A DNA stretch of 64,000 nt, taken from positions 186,001 to 250,000 of the forward strand of contig DEWY01000010.1 of assembly GCA_002363865.1 (NCBI GenBank), written 5' to 3'. The first letter of the stretch is position 1, and every line of letters starts with the position of its first letter. The notes beneath the pieces are model-generated. The model was given only the letters and a program-made list of their open reading frames with translations. It was not told where the DNA came from and ran no database searches. The DNA is from Caulobacteraceae bacterium UBA3198. GTDB taxonomy: Bacteria > Pseudomonadota > Alphaproteobacteria > Caulobacterales > Caulobacteraceae. The position numbers and the translations under genes were made by a program. Positions 42,302-52,482 of the stretch are shown one piece after another.

Positions 42302-43020
42302 AGGGGCTGCTGCGTCGTCCGGGCGTCCAGACCTTCCTCAGCTGGCTGCTGGCGTCCTATCTGAAACTGATCCTGCGCACGGTGCGCTGGCGGCATGTGA
42401 ACGCCGATTGCGTCGAGCCGGTGCTGTCGGGGCCGTCCGGGGCCGTCGCCCTGTTCTGGCACGGCCGCATTCCCATGTGCCTGTCGGTGGCGCCCCACTG
42501 GTGGCGCAAGGCCGGGAGCAAGGCCCTGATCTCGCCCTCGGCGGACGGGGAGTTCGTCGCCCAGGCCCTGGAGCGGGCAGGCTTTCCCGCCATCCGCATG
42601 TCCTCGGCCAAGAAGGGCGACGCCGCCAAGGCCAGGGCCGCGGTGGCCGGTTTCCGCGAGGCCCTGAACTTTGTCGGCGGCGGCGGCGCCCTGATCATCA
42701 CCCCGGACGGCCCGCGCGGGCCCAATGAGGTGATCGCCTCGGGCGCCCTGCAGATCGCCAAGCGAACGGCCGCCCCGGTCTTTCTGATGGGTATGGCCGC
42801 CAACCCCGCCCTGCGGCTGGACACCTGGGACCAGGTGATGCTGCCGACCCCCTTCGGGCGTGGCGTGGTGGTGTGGGAGGGCCCGCTGCACGTGCCGCCA
42901 GGCGCCGGCGAGGCCGAGATCGCCGCCCTGGGCGCAGACTGGTCGGCCAGGCTGTCGGCCGCCACCCGCCAGGCTGAGGCCCTGGTCGGCGCCCCGCCCC
43001 CCAAGCCGGCGGAGGCCTGA
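42298..43020 (+). CDS. DUF374 lysophospholipid acyltransferase-family protein
   Basis: A 240-aa membrane-associated acyltransferase-like protein. The segment ALFWHGRIPMCLSVAP provides an acyltransferase-like His, followed by SPSADGEFVAQALERAGF and ITPDGPRGPNEV, both standard for DUF374. A short N-terminal hydrophobic stretch (FLSWLLASYLKLIL) may anchor it. The GTG start overlaps the upstream stop by 4 nt (GTGA). The context with MsbA, WaaA and LpxK suggests a lipid A/LPS acyl transfer step. Confidence 0.88.
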   Translation: MKGLLRRPGVQTFLSWLLASYLKLILRTVRWRHVNADCVEPVLSGPSGAVALFWHGRIPMCLSVAPHWWRKAGSKALISPSADGEFVAQALERAGFPAIRMSSAKKGDAAKARAAVAGFREALNFVGGGGALIITPDGPRGPNEVIASGALQIAKRTAAPVFLMGMAANPALRLDTWDQVMLPTPFGRGVVVWEGPLHVPPGAGEAEIAALGADWSARLSAATRQAEALVGAPPPKPAEA

Positions 43021-43025
43021 AGCCC

Positions 43026-44003
43026 ATGGCCCACGACCACGCTGCCCCTTCCCATGACCATGGCCACCACCATCATGACCACGGCCATGGCCACGATCAT
43101 GGGCTGGGCGGCCACCACCATCATGCCCCTAAGGACTTCGGCCGGGCCTTCGCCGTCGGGGTGATCCTCAACACCGGCTTCGTGGCCGCCGAGGTGGCCG
43201 CGGGCCTGTGGTTCGGCTCGCTCGCCCTGCTGGCCGACGCTGGCCACAATCTGTCGGACGTGATGAGCCTGCTGCTGGCCTGGGGCGCGGCCAGCCTCGC
43301 CAAGCGCCAGCCCTCGGGACGGCGCACCTATGGCCTGCGCAAGGCGACCATCCTGGCCTCCCTGGCCAACGCCATCCTGCTGCTGGTGGCTGTGGGCGCC
43401 ATCGTCTCCGAAGCGGTGCGCCGCATCGCCGATCCGGCGGAAGTCGCCGCCGCCCCGGTCATGATCGTCGCGGCCATCGGGGTGGTCATCAACACGGCCA
43501 CGGCCCTGATGTTCATGGGCGGCGCCAAGGGCGACCTGAACGTCCGCGGGGCCTTTCTGCACATGGCCGCCGATGCGGCCGTCTCCCTGGCGGTGGTGAT
43601 TGGCGCCGGAGTCATCGCTCTGACCAGCCTCTACTGGCTCGACCCGGCGCTGAGCCTGCTGATCGTCGCGGTGATCCTGATCGGCACCTGGGGCCTGTTG
43701 CGGGACTCCGTGGACCTGGCCCTGGACGCCGCACCCCGGGGTGTGGACGTGGAGGCGGTGCGCGCCTGGCTGCACGCCCTCCCCGGGGTGAGCGGAGTCC
43801 ACGACCTGCACATCTGGGCCATGAGCACCACCGAGACGGCGCTGACGGCGCATATCACCCGCCCGGAAAACACGGAGTCGGACGCCTTCCTGCACGCCGC
43901 CTGCGAGGGGCTGCAGGCGCAGTTCGGCATCGGCCACGCCACCTTGCAGGTGGAGATGGACGAGGCCGCCCATTGCCGGCTGGCGCCGGCCGAGGTGGTG
44001 TGA
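43026..44003 (+). CDS. Cation diffusion facilitator (zinc/cobalt exporter)
   Basis: A 325-residue CDF antiporter moving Zn2+ or a similar ion out of the cytosol in exchange for protons. The N-terminus is a His/Asp-rich metal tether (about 33 residues containing HDHGHHHHDHGHGHDHG). Six membrane helices carry the binding-site pairs DAGHNLSD (helix 2) and FLHMAADAAVSL (helix 5). The C-terminal cytoplasmic domain has GVSGVHDLHIWAMS. It lies inside the LPS operon, 5 bp after the acyltransferase gene and overlapping waaA by 4 nt. Confidence 0.93.
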   Translation: MAHDHAAPSHDHGHHHHDHGHGHDHGLGGHHHHAPKDFGRAFAVGVILNTGFVAAEVAAGLWFGSLALLADAGHNLSDVMSLLLAWGAASLAKRQPSGRRTYGLRKATILASLANAILLLVAVGAIVSEAVRRIADPAEVAAAPVMIVAAIGVVINTATALMFMGGAKGDLNVRGAFLHMAADAAVSLAVVIGAGVIALTSLYWLDPALSLLIVAVILIGTWGLLRDSVDLALDAAPRGVDVEAVRAWLHALPGVSGVHDLHIWAMSTTETALTAHITRPENTESDAFLHAACEGLQAQFGIGHATLQVEMDEAAHCRLAPAEVV

Positions 44004-45295
44004 AGCCTGCGCCCCGCACCCCGGGCCTGATGGCCTATGGTCTGGCGCTGGCGGCCCTGGAGCCCCTGGCGCCCGCCCTGCTGCGGGCCCGCGCCCGCCG
44101 GGGCAAGGAAGATGCTGAGCGCCTGGATGAGCGCCTGGGCCGGCCCCAGGCCCTGCGCCCGCCGGGCGAGGTGGTGTGGCTGCACGGGGTCAGCGTCGGC
44201 GAGAGCGTCTCCCTCCTGCCGCTGGCCGAGGCCCTGCGGGCGCGGCGGCCCGATCTGACCCTGCTGGTGACGTCGGGCACCCGCACAGCGGCGGAGTTGC
44301 TGGCGCGGCGGCTGCCGGATGGGGTGATCCATCAGTACGCCCCCGTCGACGGCCCCCGGGCCGTGGCCGGCTTCCTCGATCACTGGCGCCCGGCGAGCGG
44401 TGTGCTGGTGGAGAGCGAGCTCTGGCCCAACCTCATTACGGCCGCGGCGGAGCGCGGGGTCCGCCTGGCGCTGGTTTCGGCCCGAATGACGCAGAAGAGC
44501 GCCGACGGCTGGGCCCGGGCGCCGGCGGCGGCCCGCGCCCTGCTGGGGCGCTTTGACCTGATCCTGCCGCAGGACGCGGCCACCGCCGATCGGCTGCAGA
44601 AGCTCGGCGGCGTCACCGGCCCGCAGCTGAACCTGAAACAGGTGGGCGAGCCCCTGCCCAGCGACGAGACCGAGCTGGAAAGGCTGCGGACGCTGACCGC
44701 CGGACGGCCCGTGATCCTGGCCGCCAGCACCCATCCCGGCGAGGAGGCCCTGATCGCCGAAGCCGTCCACCAGCTGCGCGCCCATCAGCCCGGCCTGCTG
44801 CTGATCATCGCCCCGCGTCACCCCGAACGCGGCGCCGCGGTAGCTGACCTGCTTAGCGAAGCCGGCTTCAACACCGCCCGGCGCAGCCAAGGCGAGGCGC
44901 CGGGGCCGCTCACCACCGCCTATGTGGCCGATACGCTCGGCGAGCTTGGCCTCTTCTTCCGGCTGGCCGATGTGGTGGTGATGGGCGGCGGCTATGCGCC
45001 GGGCGTCGGCGGCCACAACCCCCTGGAGCCTGCGAGGCTGGGGGCGACCATCCTCACCGGCCCCTCGGTGTTCAACGCCGCGGCCACCTATCAGGCCATG
45101 TTCGAGGAGGTCGCCGCCCTGTGCGCTCCCGATGGCGAGGCCCTGACCCGTCACCTGCGGGGCCTGCTGGACAATCCGGCCATCGCGCGGCGCATGGGTG
45201 AAGCCGCACTCGCCCACGCCGCCCAGTATGGCGCGGCCCTGGAGGCGGCGCTGACGCAGCTTGCGCCCCTGCTGCCGCCGCAGGAGGCCCCGTGA
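44000..45295 (+). CDS. waaA: 3-deoxy-D-manno-octulosonic acid (Kdo) transferase
   Basis: Attaches Kdo to the lipid A precursor at the inner membrane. It is 431 aa with two GT-B halves: an N-terminal membrane-associated segment, WLHGVSVGES (conserved glycine-rich entry), ESELWPNLI (catalytic Glu region), STHPGEE, APRHPER and the donor-binding MGGGYAPGVGGHNPLEPA. The GTG start lies in the CDF stop (GTGA). The end overlaps the GTG of lpxK the same way, so the operon is translationally coupled throughout. Confidence 0.95.
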   Translation: MKPAPRTPGLMAYGLALAALEPLAPALLRARARRGKEDAERLDERLGRPQALRPPGEVVWLHGVSVGESVSLLPLAEALRARRPDLTLLVTSGTRTAAELLARRLPDGVIHQYAPVDGPRAVAGFLDHWRPASGVLVESELWPNLITAAAERGVRLALVSARMTQKSADGWARAPAAARALLGRFDLILPQDAATADRLQKLGGVTGPQLNLKQVGEPLPSDETELERLRTLTAGRPVILAASTHPGEEALIAEAVHQLRAHQPGLLLIIAPRHPERGAAVADLLSEAGFNTARRSQGEAPGPLTTAYVADTLGELGLFFRLADVVVMGGGYAPGVGGHNPLEPARLGATILTGPSVFNAAATYQAMFEEVAALCAPDGEALTRHLRGLLDNPAIARRMGEAALAHAAQYGAALEAALTQLAPLLPPQEAP

Positions 45296-46314
45296 AGCTC
45301 TCGACGCCGCGCTGGTGGTATGTTCGCGAACGGGACCGGGCCGCCATGCCCATGACCCGCATCCTGCTGAAGCCCCTGTCATGGATCTGGGCGGCGGTGA
45401 CGGCGCGCAAGATCGCCCGGGCGATCCCAGTGGATCCCGGCGCGCCGGTCATCTGCGTGGGCAACATCACCATGGGCGGGACCGGCAAGACCCCGGTGGT
45501 GCGGGAGATCCTGGCAAGACTGCGGGCCAGAGGGCTTGAGGCCCATAGCCTGTCTCGGGGCTATGGAGGCCGCTTGCGCGGCCCGGTCCAGGTCGACCCG
45601 TCCCTCCACGACGCCGCCGATGTGGGGGACGAGCCCCTAATGATGGCCACGGACGGTCCCGTCTGGGTTGCCCGGGACCGGGCGGAAGGCGCGCGGGCGG
45701 CGGTCCAGGCCGGCGCCCAGGCCGTGGTCATGGACGACGGGCATCAGAATTCCAGCCTCGCCAAGCGGCTGTCGCTGATCGTCGTGGACGGGGAGACCCG
45801 GGACGGGGAATGGCCCTTTGGCGACGGGGCGGTGTTTCCCGCTGGCCCCCTGCGCGAGCCCCTGGCGGCGGGCCTGGCCCGGGCCGATGCGGTGGTGCTG
45901 ATGCTGCCCAACGAAGCGGCCGCCGCCGATCCGGAACTGCTGGCCCTGTTCGGCGCCACACCGGTGCTGATCGCCCGGCTCGCCGCCGTGACGCCCCCGC
46001 CGCTGGGGCCGCAGGTGGGGTTCGCCGGCGTCGGCAAGCCCTGGAAGGTGGAGCGGGCCCTGAAGGCGGCCGGCTGCGAGCTGGCCGACTTTGCGCCCTT
46101 CCCCGACCACTACGCCTATGACGCCGCCACGCTAAACCGGCTGGCCGCCCGGGCCGAGGATTTCGGCGCCGGTCTGGTGACCACCGAGAAGGACTGGGCG
46201 CGGCTGCCAGCCGACTGGCGGGTGCGGGTCAGCGCCTGGCCGGTGCGGGCGAAGTTCGAGGACGAGGCCGCCCTGGACGCGCTCTTGTCCAGGGCGATGA
46301 CGTCGGCGGATTAG
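45292..46314 (+). CDS. lpxK: Tetraacyldisaccharide 4'-kinase
   Basis: Phosphorylates the 4' position of the lipid A disaccharide. It is 340 aa: an N-terminal membrane-associated helix, then VGNITMGGTGKTPVV (Walker A), SRGYGGRL, the DDGHQNSSL block with the catalytic Asp-His pair, and EKDWARLP near the C-terminus. The GTG start overlaps waaA. It is the last gene of the LPS operon and converges with the kinase-like gene after 5 bp. Confidence 0.96.
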   Translation: MKLSTPRWWYVRERDRAAMPMTRILLKPLSWIWAAVTARKIARAIPVDPGAPVICVGNITMGGTGKTPVVREILARLRARGLEAHSLSRGYGGRLRGPVQVDPSLHDAADVGDEPLMMATDGPVWVARDRAEGARAAVQAGAQAVVMDDGHQNSSLAKRLSLIVVDGETRDGEWPFGDGAVFPAGPLREPLAAGLARADAVVLMLPNEAAAADPELLALFGATPVLIARLAAVTPPPLGPQVGFAGVGKPWKVERALKAAGCELADFAPFPDHYAYDAATLNRLAARAEDFGAGLVTTEKDWARLPADWRVRVSAWPVRAKFEDEAALDALLSRAMTSAD

Positions 46315-46319
46315 GCGGC

Positions 46320-47396
46320 CTAGGCCGTCGCGCCGGCCTTCTGGGCGAAGCTCCACCCGGCCTTGGCCAGCAGCGGCACCCGTTCGGCCATGGCCGCGGC
46401 CTGGGGGCTGTTGGCGGTGCCGTCGCGGACGCGGCCGACAATGCCCTGGATGATGCCGGCCAGACGGAAGATGTTGTAGGCGAAGTACCAGTTCAGGTCC
46501 GGCAGGCTGTCACGGCCGGTCAGGCGGCAGTATTCGGCCACATACTCCTCGATGGACGGGACCCCGTGGGCCTCCAGGTCCGGAATGTTGGCGATGGAGC
46601 CGTTGACCCAGTTCATCAGCAGATAGGTGAAGTCGGCCAGGGGCTCGCCAAGCGTCGAGAGCTCCCAGTCCAGCACGGCGATGACCCGGGGCTCGGTGGG
46701 GTGCAGCACCATGTTGTCCAGGCGATAGTCCCCGTGGACGATGGAAGTGCGCTCCTGGGCAGGCACGGTCTTGGGCAGCCATTCGATCAGCCGCTCCATC
46801 TCCTCGAGCTTGACCGTCTCCGAGGCCCGGTATTGCTTGGTCCAGCGGTCCACTTGCCGGCCCATATAGTTGCCCGGCTTACCGTAGTCGCCCAGGCCGA
46901 TGGCCTCGTGGTCGGTGTTGTGCAGGTCGGCCAGGGTCTTGAGCTTGGCCATGTAGATGGCGCGGCGCTGGGCCGGTTCGTACTGGGGCAGCTGCTGGTC
47001 CCAGAGGATACGGCCCTCCACCATGTCCATCACGTAGAACATGGTGCCGATGACATCTTCGTCCGTGCAAAGGCCGTAGGAGCGCGCCACCGGGAAGCCG
47101 GTGGGATAGAGGGCGCTGATCACCTTGTATTCGCGGTCCACCGCATGGGCCGAGGGCAGCAGCTTGCCCGGCGGCTTGCGGCGCATGACGTACTTCTTGT
47201 TCGGCGTCACCAGCTGATAGGTGGGGTTGGACTGGCCGCCCTTGAACTGGCGCACCTCCAGCGGGCCCTCATAGCCTTCCACATTGTCCTGCATCCAGCC
47301 CGCCAGCCGCGCCTCGTCGAACCGATGGGACTCCGCGACCTCCTTGGTGCCGGTGTTCAGCTGTTCGCGCTCTTGTTCGGCGGCGTCCACGGCCAT
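46320..47396 (-). CDS. Phosphotransferase-family protein (APH fold, ACAD10/FadE36-like)
   Basis: A 358-residue protein with the aminoglycoside-phosphotransferase fold. It has KKYVMRRKPPGKLLPSAHAVDREY (Lys of the ATP site), the catalytic loop VHGDYRLDNMVLHPTEP (Asp and Asn) and the metal Asp in VIAVLDWELSTLGEPLADF. This matches the group linked to acyl-CoA dehydrogenases (4-hydroxyacyl phosphorylation) and not antibiotic kinases. Its start at 47396 has an AAGGGAAG site. No acyl-CoA dehydrogenase is adjacent; one lies at 14.8 kb. Confidence 0.87.
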   Translation of the reverse strand: MAVDAAEQEREQLNTGTKEVAESHRFDEARLAGWMQDNVEGYEGPLEVRQFKGGQSNPTYQLVTPNKKYVMRRKPPGKLLPSAHAVDREYKVISALYPTGFPVARSYGLCTDEDVIGTMFYVMDMVEGRILWDQQLPQYEPAQRRAIYMAKLKTLADLHNTDHEAIGLGDYGKPGNYMGRQVDRWTKQYRASETVKLEEMERLIEWLPKTVPAQERTSIVHGDYRLDNMVLHPTEPRVIAVLDWELSTLGEPLADFTYLLMNWVNGSIANIPDLEAHGVPSIEEYVAEYCRLTGRDSLPDLNWYFAYNIFRLAGIIQGIVGRVRDGTANSPQAAAMAERVPLLAKAGWSFAQKAGATA

Positions 47397-47538
47397 GGGC
47401 GTCTTCCCTTTACTAAGGCTCTGGGTGCGGTTGGAGTCTTACGCTTGTTTGAACCCACCTTACCGACCTGCGGCGGGGCGCCGCAAGGCGTTCGGCGTGG
47501 ACCCATCCCGGGCGCTGGACGGGGCGACGCCAGCGGCC

Positions 47539-48810
47539 TCAACGGGCCAGGGCGCGCCAGCCGATGTCGGTGCGGTGGAAGCCGCCGGGCAGGTCGATGT
47601 GCGACACCGCCTCATAGGCGCGGGCGCGGGCCTGGGCGAGGTCCTCGCCCCGGGCGCAGACGTTCAGCACACGCCCCCCCGCCGCCCGCAGAACGCCGGC
47701 CTCGTCGCGGGCCGTGCCGGCATGGAAGACCGCCACATCGGCGCCCAACTCAGCCTCGGCCCCGGTGATCGCCGCGCCGGTGACGGGCGCGTCGGGATAG
47801 CCCTGCGCGGCCAGCACGACGCAGACGGCCGACTCCTCGCGCCAGACCGGGGCTGGCAGGCGGTCGAGCTCACCCTTGGCGCAGGCCATCAGATAGGGGA
47901 CGAGATCGCTCTCCAGGCGCAGCATCAGCACCTGGCATTCCGGATCGCCGAACCGGACATTGAACTCCACGAGCTTGGGACCGTCGGCCGTGGCCATGAA
48001 CTCCACGAACAGCACGCCGCGATAGGGGTGGCCCTCGGCGGCGATGGCGGCGAAGGCCGGCTCGGCCAGCTCCTTGCGGACGCGCTCGACGAGGTCGTCG
48101 GTGAACAGGGGGGCTGGCGCATAGGTGCCCATGCCGCCGGTGTTGGGGCCCTGCTCGCCGTCATAGGCGCGCTTGTGGTCCTGAGCATGGCCGAAGACCA
48201 TGCTGGTCGTCCCGTCGCAGAGGGCGAAGAGGGAGCCGATCTCGCCGTCCAGGAATTCCTCGATCACCACCCGGGCGCCGGCGGCGCCGAAGCGGCCGCC
48301 CAGGGCGTCGTCGATGGCGGCCTCGGCGTCCGCCTTCGTCTGGGCGATCACCACCCCCTTGCCGGCGGCCAGGCCGTCAGCCTTGACCACATAGGGCGGG
48401 GAGAATTTGTCCAGGGCGGCCTTGGCGGCGGCGGCCTCGTCACAGACCACATAGGCGCCGGTGGGCAGACCGTGGCGGGCGCAGAAGGCCTTGGTGAAGG
48501 CCTTGGAGGATTCCAGCTGGCCCGCCGCCCGGCTTGGGCCAAAACAGGGGATGCCAGCGGCGGCCAGGGCGTCGGCGAGGCCGGCGTCCACCGCCGATTC
48601 CGGACCGATGACCACCAGGTCAGCCGTAATCTCCTGGGCCAGGGCGACCAGGGCCTGGACCTCGGTGACCTTGACCGGCCGGGTTTCGCCCAGGGCTTCC
48701 ATGCCGGGATTGCCCGGCGCCATGACCAGGCGGCTGAGCAGGGGCGACTGGGCGATCTTCCAGGCCAGCGCATGCTCGCGCCCGCCCGATCCGACGAGGA
48801 GGATGTTCAT
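47539..48810 (-). CDS. purD: Phosphoribosylamine-glycine ligase
   Basis: Second step of purine synthesis: joins phosphoribosylamine and glycine with ATP. It is 423 aa in the ATP-grasp layout: N-terminal LLVGSGGREHALAWK, GPESAVDAGLADAL, VVKADGLAAGKGVVI (ATP), DHKRAYDGEQGPNTGGMGTYAP (family signature), and EFNVRFGDPECQ (metal site). It stands alone between the kinase-like gene and the family C palindrome before phoB. The 142-bp gap 47397-47538 shows no gene. Confidence 0.97.
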   Translation of the reverse strand: MNILLVGSGGREHALAWKIAQSPLLSRLVMAPGNPGMEALGETRPVKVTEVQALVALAQEITADLVVIGPESAVDAGLADALAAAGIPCFGPSRAAGQLESSKAFTKAFCARHGLPTGAYVVCDEAAAAKAALDKFSPPYVVKADGLAAGKGVVIAQTKADAEAAIDDALGGRFGAAGARVVIEEFLDGEIGSLFALCDGTTSMVFGHAQDHKRAYDGEQGPNTGGMGTYAPAPLFTDDLVERVRKELAEPAFAAIAAEGHPYRGVLFVEFMATADGPKLVEFNVRFGDPECQVLMLRLESDLVPYLMACAKGELDRLPAPVWREESAVCVVLAAQGYPDAPVTGAAITGAEAELGADVAVFHAGTARDEAGVLRAAGGRVLNVCARGEDLAQARARAYEAVSHIDLPGGFHRTDIGWRALAR

Positions 48811-48864
48811 GGCCGGGCTTTGCCGCGCCCGGTCCCAGGCGTCAAGCCGCGTGGAGTCCAGGCG

Positions 48865-48913
48865 AGAGCGCGCTTCATCCGATAACCGGTTCCCACTTAT
48901 GGGAGCGCGCTCT
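48865..48913. repeat. AGAGCGCGC palindromic repeat (family C, copy 3)
   Basis: AGAGCGCGC and GCGCGCTCT arms flank GATAACCGGTTCCCACTTAT, the reverse complement of the core seen in copy 2. It overlaps the last two bases of phoB, so it may double as the terminator of the pho operon. Confidence 0.75.
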
Positions 48914-49601
48914 AGCCCTCAAGATCCAGGGAATAACCTGCCGAACGCACGGTGCGGATCGGGTCGGCGGAGGCCTCGCGGTTCAGCGCCTTGCGCAGGC
49001 GGCCCACATGCACGTCGACCGTGCGGGCCTCCACATAGACATCCGAGCCCCAGACGGCGTCGAGCAGCTGCTCGCGGGAGAAGACCCGGCCGGGATGCTG
49101 CATCAGATAGTCCAGCAGGCGGAATTCCGTGGGGCCCAGGTGGATTTCCTGGCCGCCGCGGCGCACCCGGTGGGCCACCCGGTCGATGACCAGATCGCCG
49201 ATGCGGACCCGGTCCTCGGCCAAGCCCGGCCGCAGGCGCCTAAGGACGGCGCGGATGCGGGCCGACAGCTCGGACATGGAGAAGGGTTTGACGATGTAGT
49301 CGTCGGCGCCGGTGTCCAGACCGCGGATCCGGTCGGTCTCCTCGCCACGGGCCGTCAGCATGATGATCGGGATGTTGCGGGTCTCGGTCCGGGCCCGCAG
49401 CCGGCGGCAGACCTCGATCCCCGACACCTTGGGCAGCATCCAGTCCAGAAGGATCAGGTCCGGCAGCTTCTCGTCGATCATCATCAGGGCGTCTTCGCCA
49501 TCGGCGGCGACCGCCACGGCGTAGCCCTCTTTTTCGAGGTTGTAGTTCAGCAGGGTGGCCAGGGAGTCTTCATCCTCGGCGACCAGGATATGAGGGGTCA
49601 T
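48912..49601 (-). CDS. phoB: Phosphate regulon response regulator
   Basis: An OmpR-family transcription activator (229 aa) that binds Pho boxes when phosphorylated by PhoR. The receiver domain has acidic pocket AEDEDS, phospho-acceptor Asp in LILLDWMLPKVSG and Lys in YIVKPFS. The C-terminal winged helix includes GPTEFRLLDYLMQHPGRVFSREQLLD and ARTVDVHVGRLRKAL. The ATG at 49601 is used; the frame continues upstream through phoU as a shadow. It is last in the phoR-pst-phoU-phoB run. Confidence 0.97.
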   Translation of the reverse strand: MTPHILVAEDEDSLATLLNYNLEKEGYAVAVAADGEDALMMIDEKLPDLILLDWMLPKVSGIEVCRRLRARTETRNIPIIMLTARGEETDRIRGLDTGADDYIVKPFSMSELSARIRAVLRRLRPGLAEDRVRIGDLVIDRVAHRVRRGGQEIHLGPTEFRLLDYLMQHPGRVFSREQLLDAVWGSDVYVEARTVDVHVGRLRKALNREASADPIRTVRSAGYSLDLEG

Positions 49602-49615
49602 GGGGCGGACTCCCG

Positions 49616-50314
49616 TCACGGACGCTGCAGGGCGTCGGTCTTGGGACGGGCGGTGGCGATGGCCTCGTCCCCGGTGATTTCGTAGTGGATGATCTCGGCG
49701 ATGTTGGTGGCGTGATCGCCGATGCGTTCCAGGTTCTTGGCCACGAACAGCAGATGGGCGCAGGCGGTGATCGTCCGCGGATCGCCCATCATGTAGGTCA
49801 GCAGCTCGCGGAACAGGCTGTTGTAGTGCTCGTCCACCTCGTCGTCCCGCGACCAGACCGACATGGCCCGCTCCAGGTCCGAGGCGGTGTAGGCGTCCAA
49901 CACCTCTTTCAGGCGGGTGACCACCAGCCGGCCCATGCGCTCGATGGAGCGGGTCAGGGGCACCATCGGATCGGAGTCGATGATGACGATGGTGCGCTTG
50001 GCGATGTTCTTGGCCAGGTCGCCGACCCGCTCGAGATTGTTGGCGATCTTCATGGCCGCCACGGTGCGGCGCAGGTCGTTGGCCAGCGGCTGGCGAAGCG
50101 CGATCATACGGATCTCCTTGCGCTCGATATCGGCCTGCAGAACATCGAGACGCTCGTCCCGGGCGACCACGGAGTCGGCCATCTGCTGGTCTCGGCGGAC
50201 CACCGCCTCCAGGGCGTCGGCGACGGCGGCCTCGGTCAGCCCGCCCATCCGCGCGCATTCGGCGGTGAGCATGTTGAGCTCGTCTTCGTAGGCCTTGACG
50301 ATGTGTTCGTTCAT
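49616..50314 (-). CDS. phoU: Phosphate signalling protein PhoU
   Basis: A 232-aa helical protein with two PhoU repeats, each with the E/DxxxD metal motif context (NNLERVGDLAKNIAKR and KNLERIGDHATNIAEI). It couples the PstSCAB transporter to PhoR, holding PhoR in its phosphatase state when phosphate is plentiful. The ATG at 50314 gives MNEHIVKAYEDEL, the usual start. It is 14 bp upstream of phoB and 16 bp downstream of pstB. Confidence 0.97.
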   Translation of the reverse strand: MNEHIVKAYEDELNMLTAECARMGGLTEAAVADALEAVVRRDQQMADSVVARDERLDVLQADIERKEIRMIALRQPLANDLRRTVAAMKIANNLERVGDLAKNIAKRTIVIIDSDPMVPLTRSIERMGRLVVTRLKEVLDAYTASDLERAMSVWSRDDEVDEHYNSLFRELLTYMMGDPRTITACAHLLFVAKNLERIGDHATNIAEIIHYEITGDEAIATARPKTDALQRP

Positions 50315-50330
50315 GGCGGCGTCCTCCCGG

Positions 50331-51176
<846 letters not shown>

Positions 51177-51180
51177 GGGG

Positions 51181-52482
51181 TCACCAGCGGCGTTCGAAGC
51201 GGCGGCGCACCAGCACCGCGACCAGGTTCATCAGCACCATGAAGACCAGCAGCACGATGATGGCTGCGGCGGTCCGTTCATGGAAGGCCCGCTCCGAGGC
51301 GTTCTCCCAGATGAAGATCTGCACCGGCAGCACGGTGGCTGCGCTGGTCAGGGTTTCGGGCACGCCCGGCACGAAGGAGACCATGCCGATCATCAGCAGC
51401 GGGGCGGTCTCGCCCAGGGCATGGGCCAGGGAAAGGATGACGCCGGTCATCATGCCGGGCATGGCCAGCGGCAGGACGTGGTGGAAGACGGTCTGGGTGC
51501 GCGAGGCGCCCACCGCCAGCGCCGCCTCGCGGATCGACGGCGGCACGGCGCGCAGGGCCGAGCGGGTGGCGATGATGATGGTCGGCAGGGCCATGAGCGC
51601 CAGGACGAGGCCGCCCAGAAGGGGCGAGGACCGGGGCACGGCCAGCCAGTTGATGAACACCGCCAGGCCGAGCAGGCCATAGATGATCGAGGGGACGGCG
51701 GCGAGGTTGTTGATGTTCACCTCGATGATGTCGGTCCACCGGTTCTTGGGCGCGAACTCTTCGAGATAGGTCGCCGCCAGGACGCCGATGGGCGCGGCCA
51801 GCATGGCGGTGACGAACAGCATCATGGCCGAGCCGACCACGGCCCCCCAGACGCCGGCCTGTTCCGGCTCGGTGGAGTCCGAGCGCGTCAGGAAGGTCCA
51901 GTTGAAGCCGCCCGACACCAGGTCGCGCTCGCGCAGTTCGTCCAGCCAGTCCAGCTGCCGGTCGCTGAGCAGCCGGCCGCCGACCTCGGTGTCGCGGCTG
52001 ATCTGGCCCTTGTAGTAGAGGCTGGCATTGGCCTTCATCGGGCCCTGGACGGTGATGGTCTGGCCCACCAGGGCGGGATCTTCGCGCAGGCGGTCGAGGA
52101 CCTGGAAGCCCAGGTCGGCCGACAGGATGGCCATCATCTCGCCCGACGCCTCGCCATAGGGATCGTCAGTCTCGCCCAGCAGGGCCAGGGCCGACTCGGC
52201 GACCATGAGGTTGAAGTTCGAACCGGCGAGATCGGCCATATCCACCCGGTCGGCGCTCACCTGCACCGGCAGGCTGACCCGATAGTCGGTGAAGGTGGAA
52301 TAGCCCTGCAGGCCGATGCGGCCGAGCAGCAGCACCAGGAAGGCGAGCGCCAGCACGATGGCTGCGCGGCCATAAAAGACGAACCGCGCCTCGGCGCGAT
52401 AGCGGCGTTTCAGGCGGGCCTCGGACTCGGACCGGGCGCGGGCCTTGGCGCTCTGGGCGGTGGTGAGGGCCGCGTCAGTCAT
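51181..52482 (-). CDS. pstA: Phosphate ABC transporter permease PstA
   Basis: A 433-aa inner-membrane permease, longer than E. coli PstA owing to a large periplasmic loop (about 60-200) after the first helix, as in other alphaproteobacteria. The binding-protein-dependent signature is REAALAVGASRTQTVFHHVLPLAMPGMMTG. Membrane helices include FVTAMLAAPIGVLAATYL and AAAIIVLLVFMVLMNLVAV. Its start overlaps the pstC stop by 8 nt. Confidence 0.95.
   Translation of the reverse strand: MTDAALTTAQSAKARARSESEARLKRRYRAEARFVFYGRAAIVLALAFLVLLLGRIGLQGYSTFTDYRVSLPVQVSADRVDMADLAGSNFNLMVAESALALLGETDDPYGEASGEMMAILSADLGFQVLDRLREDPALVGQTITVQGPMKANASLYYKGQISRDTEVGGRLLSDRQLDWLDELRERDLVSGGFNWTFLTRSDSTEPEQAGVWGAVVGSAMMLFVTAMLAAPIGVLAATYLEEFAPKNRWTDIIEVNINNLAAVPSIIYGLLGLAVFINWLAVPRSSPLLGGLVLALMALPTIIIATRSALRAVPPSIREAALAVGASRTQTVFHHVLPLAMPGMMTGVILSLAHALGETAPLLMIGMVSFVPGVPETLTSAATVLPVQIFIWENASERAFHERTAAAIIVLLVFMVLMNLVAVLVRRRFERRW

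Noticed and set aside
46320..47396. Aminoglycoside resistance kinase
   Set aside because: The APH fold is shared, but the sequence fits the acyl-CoA-metabolism-associated phosphotransferase group.
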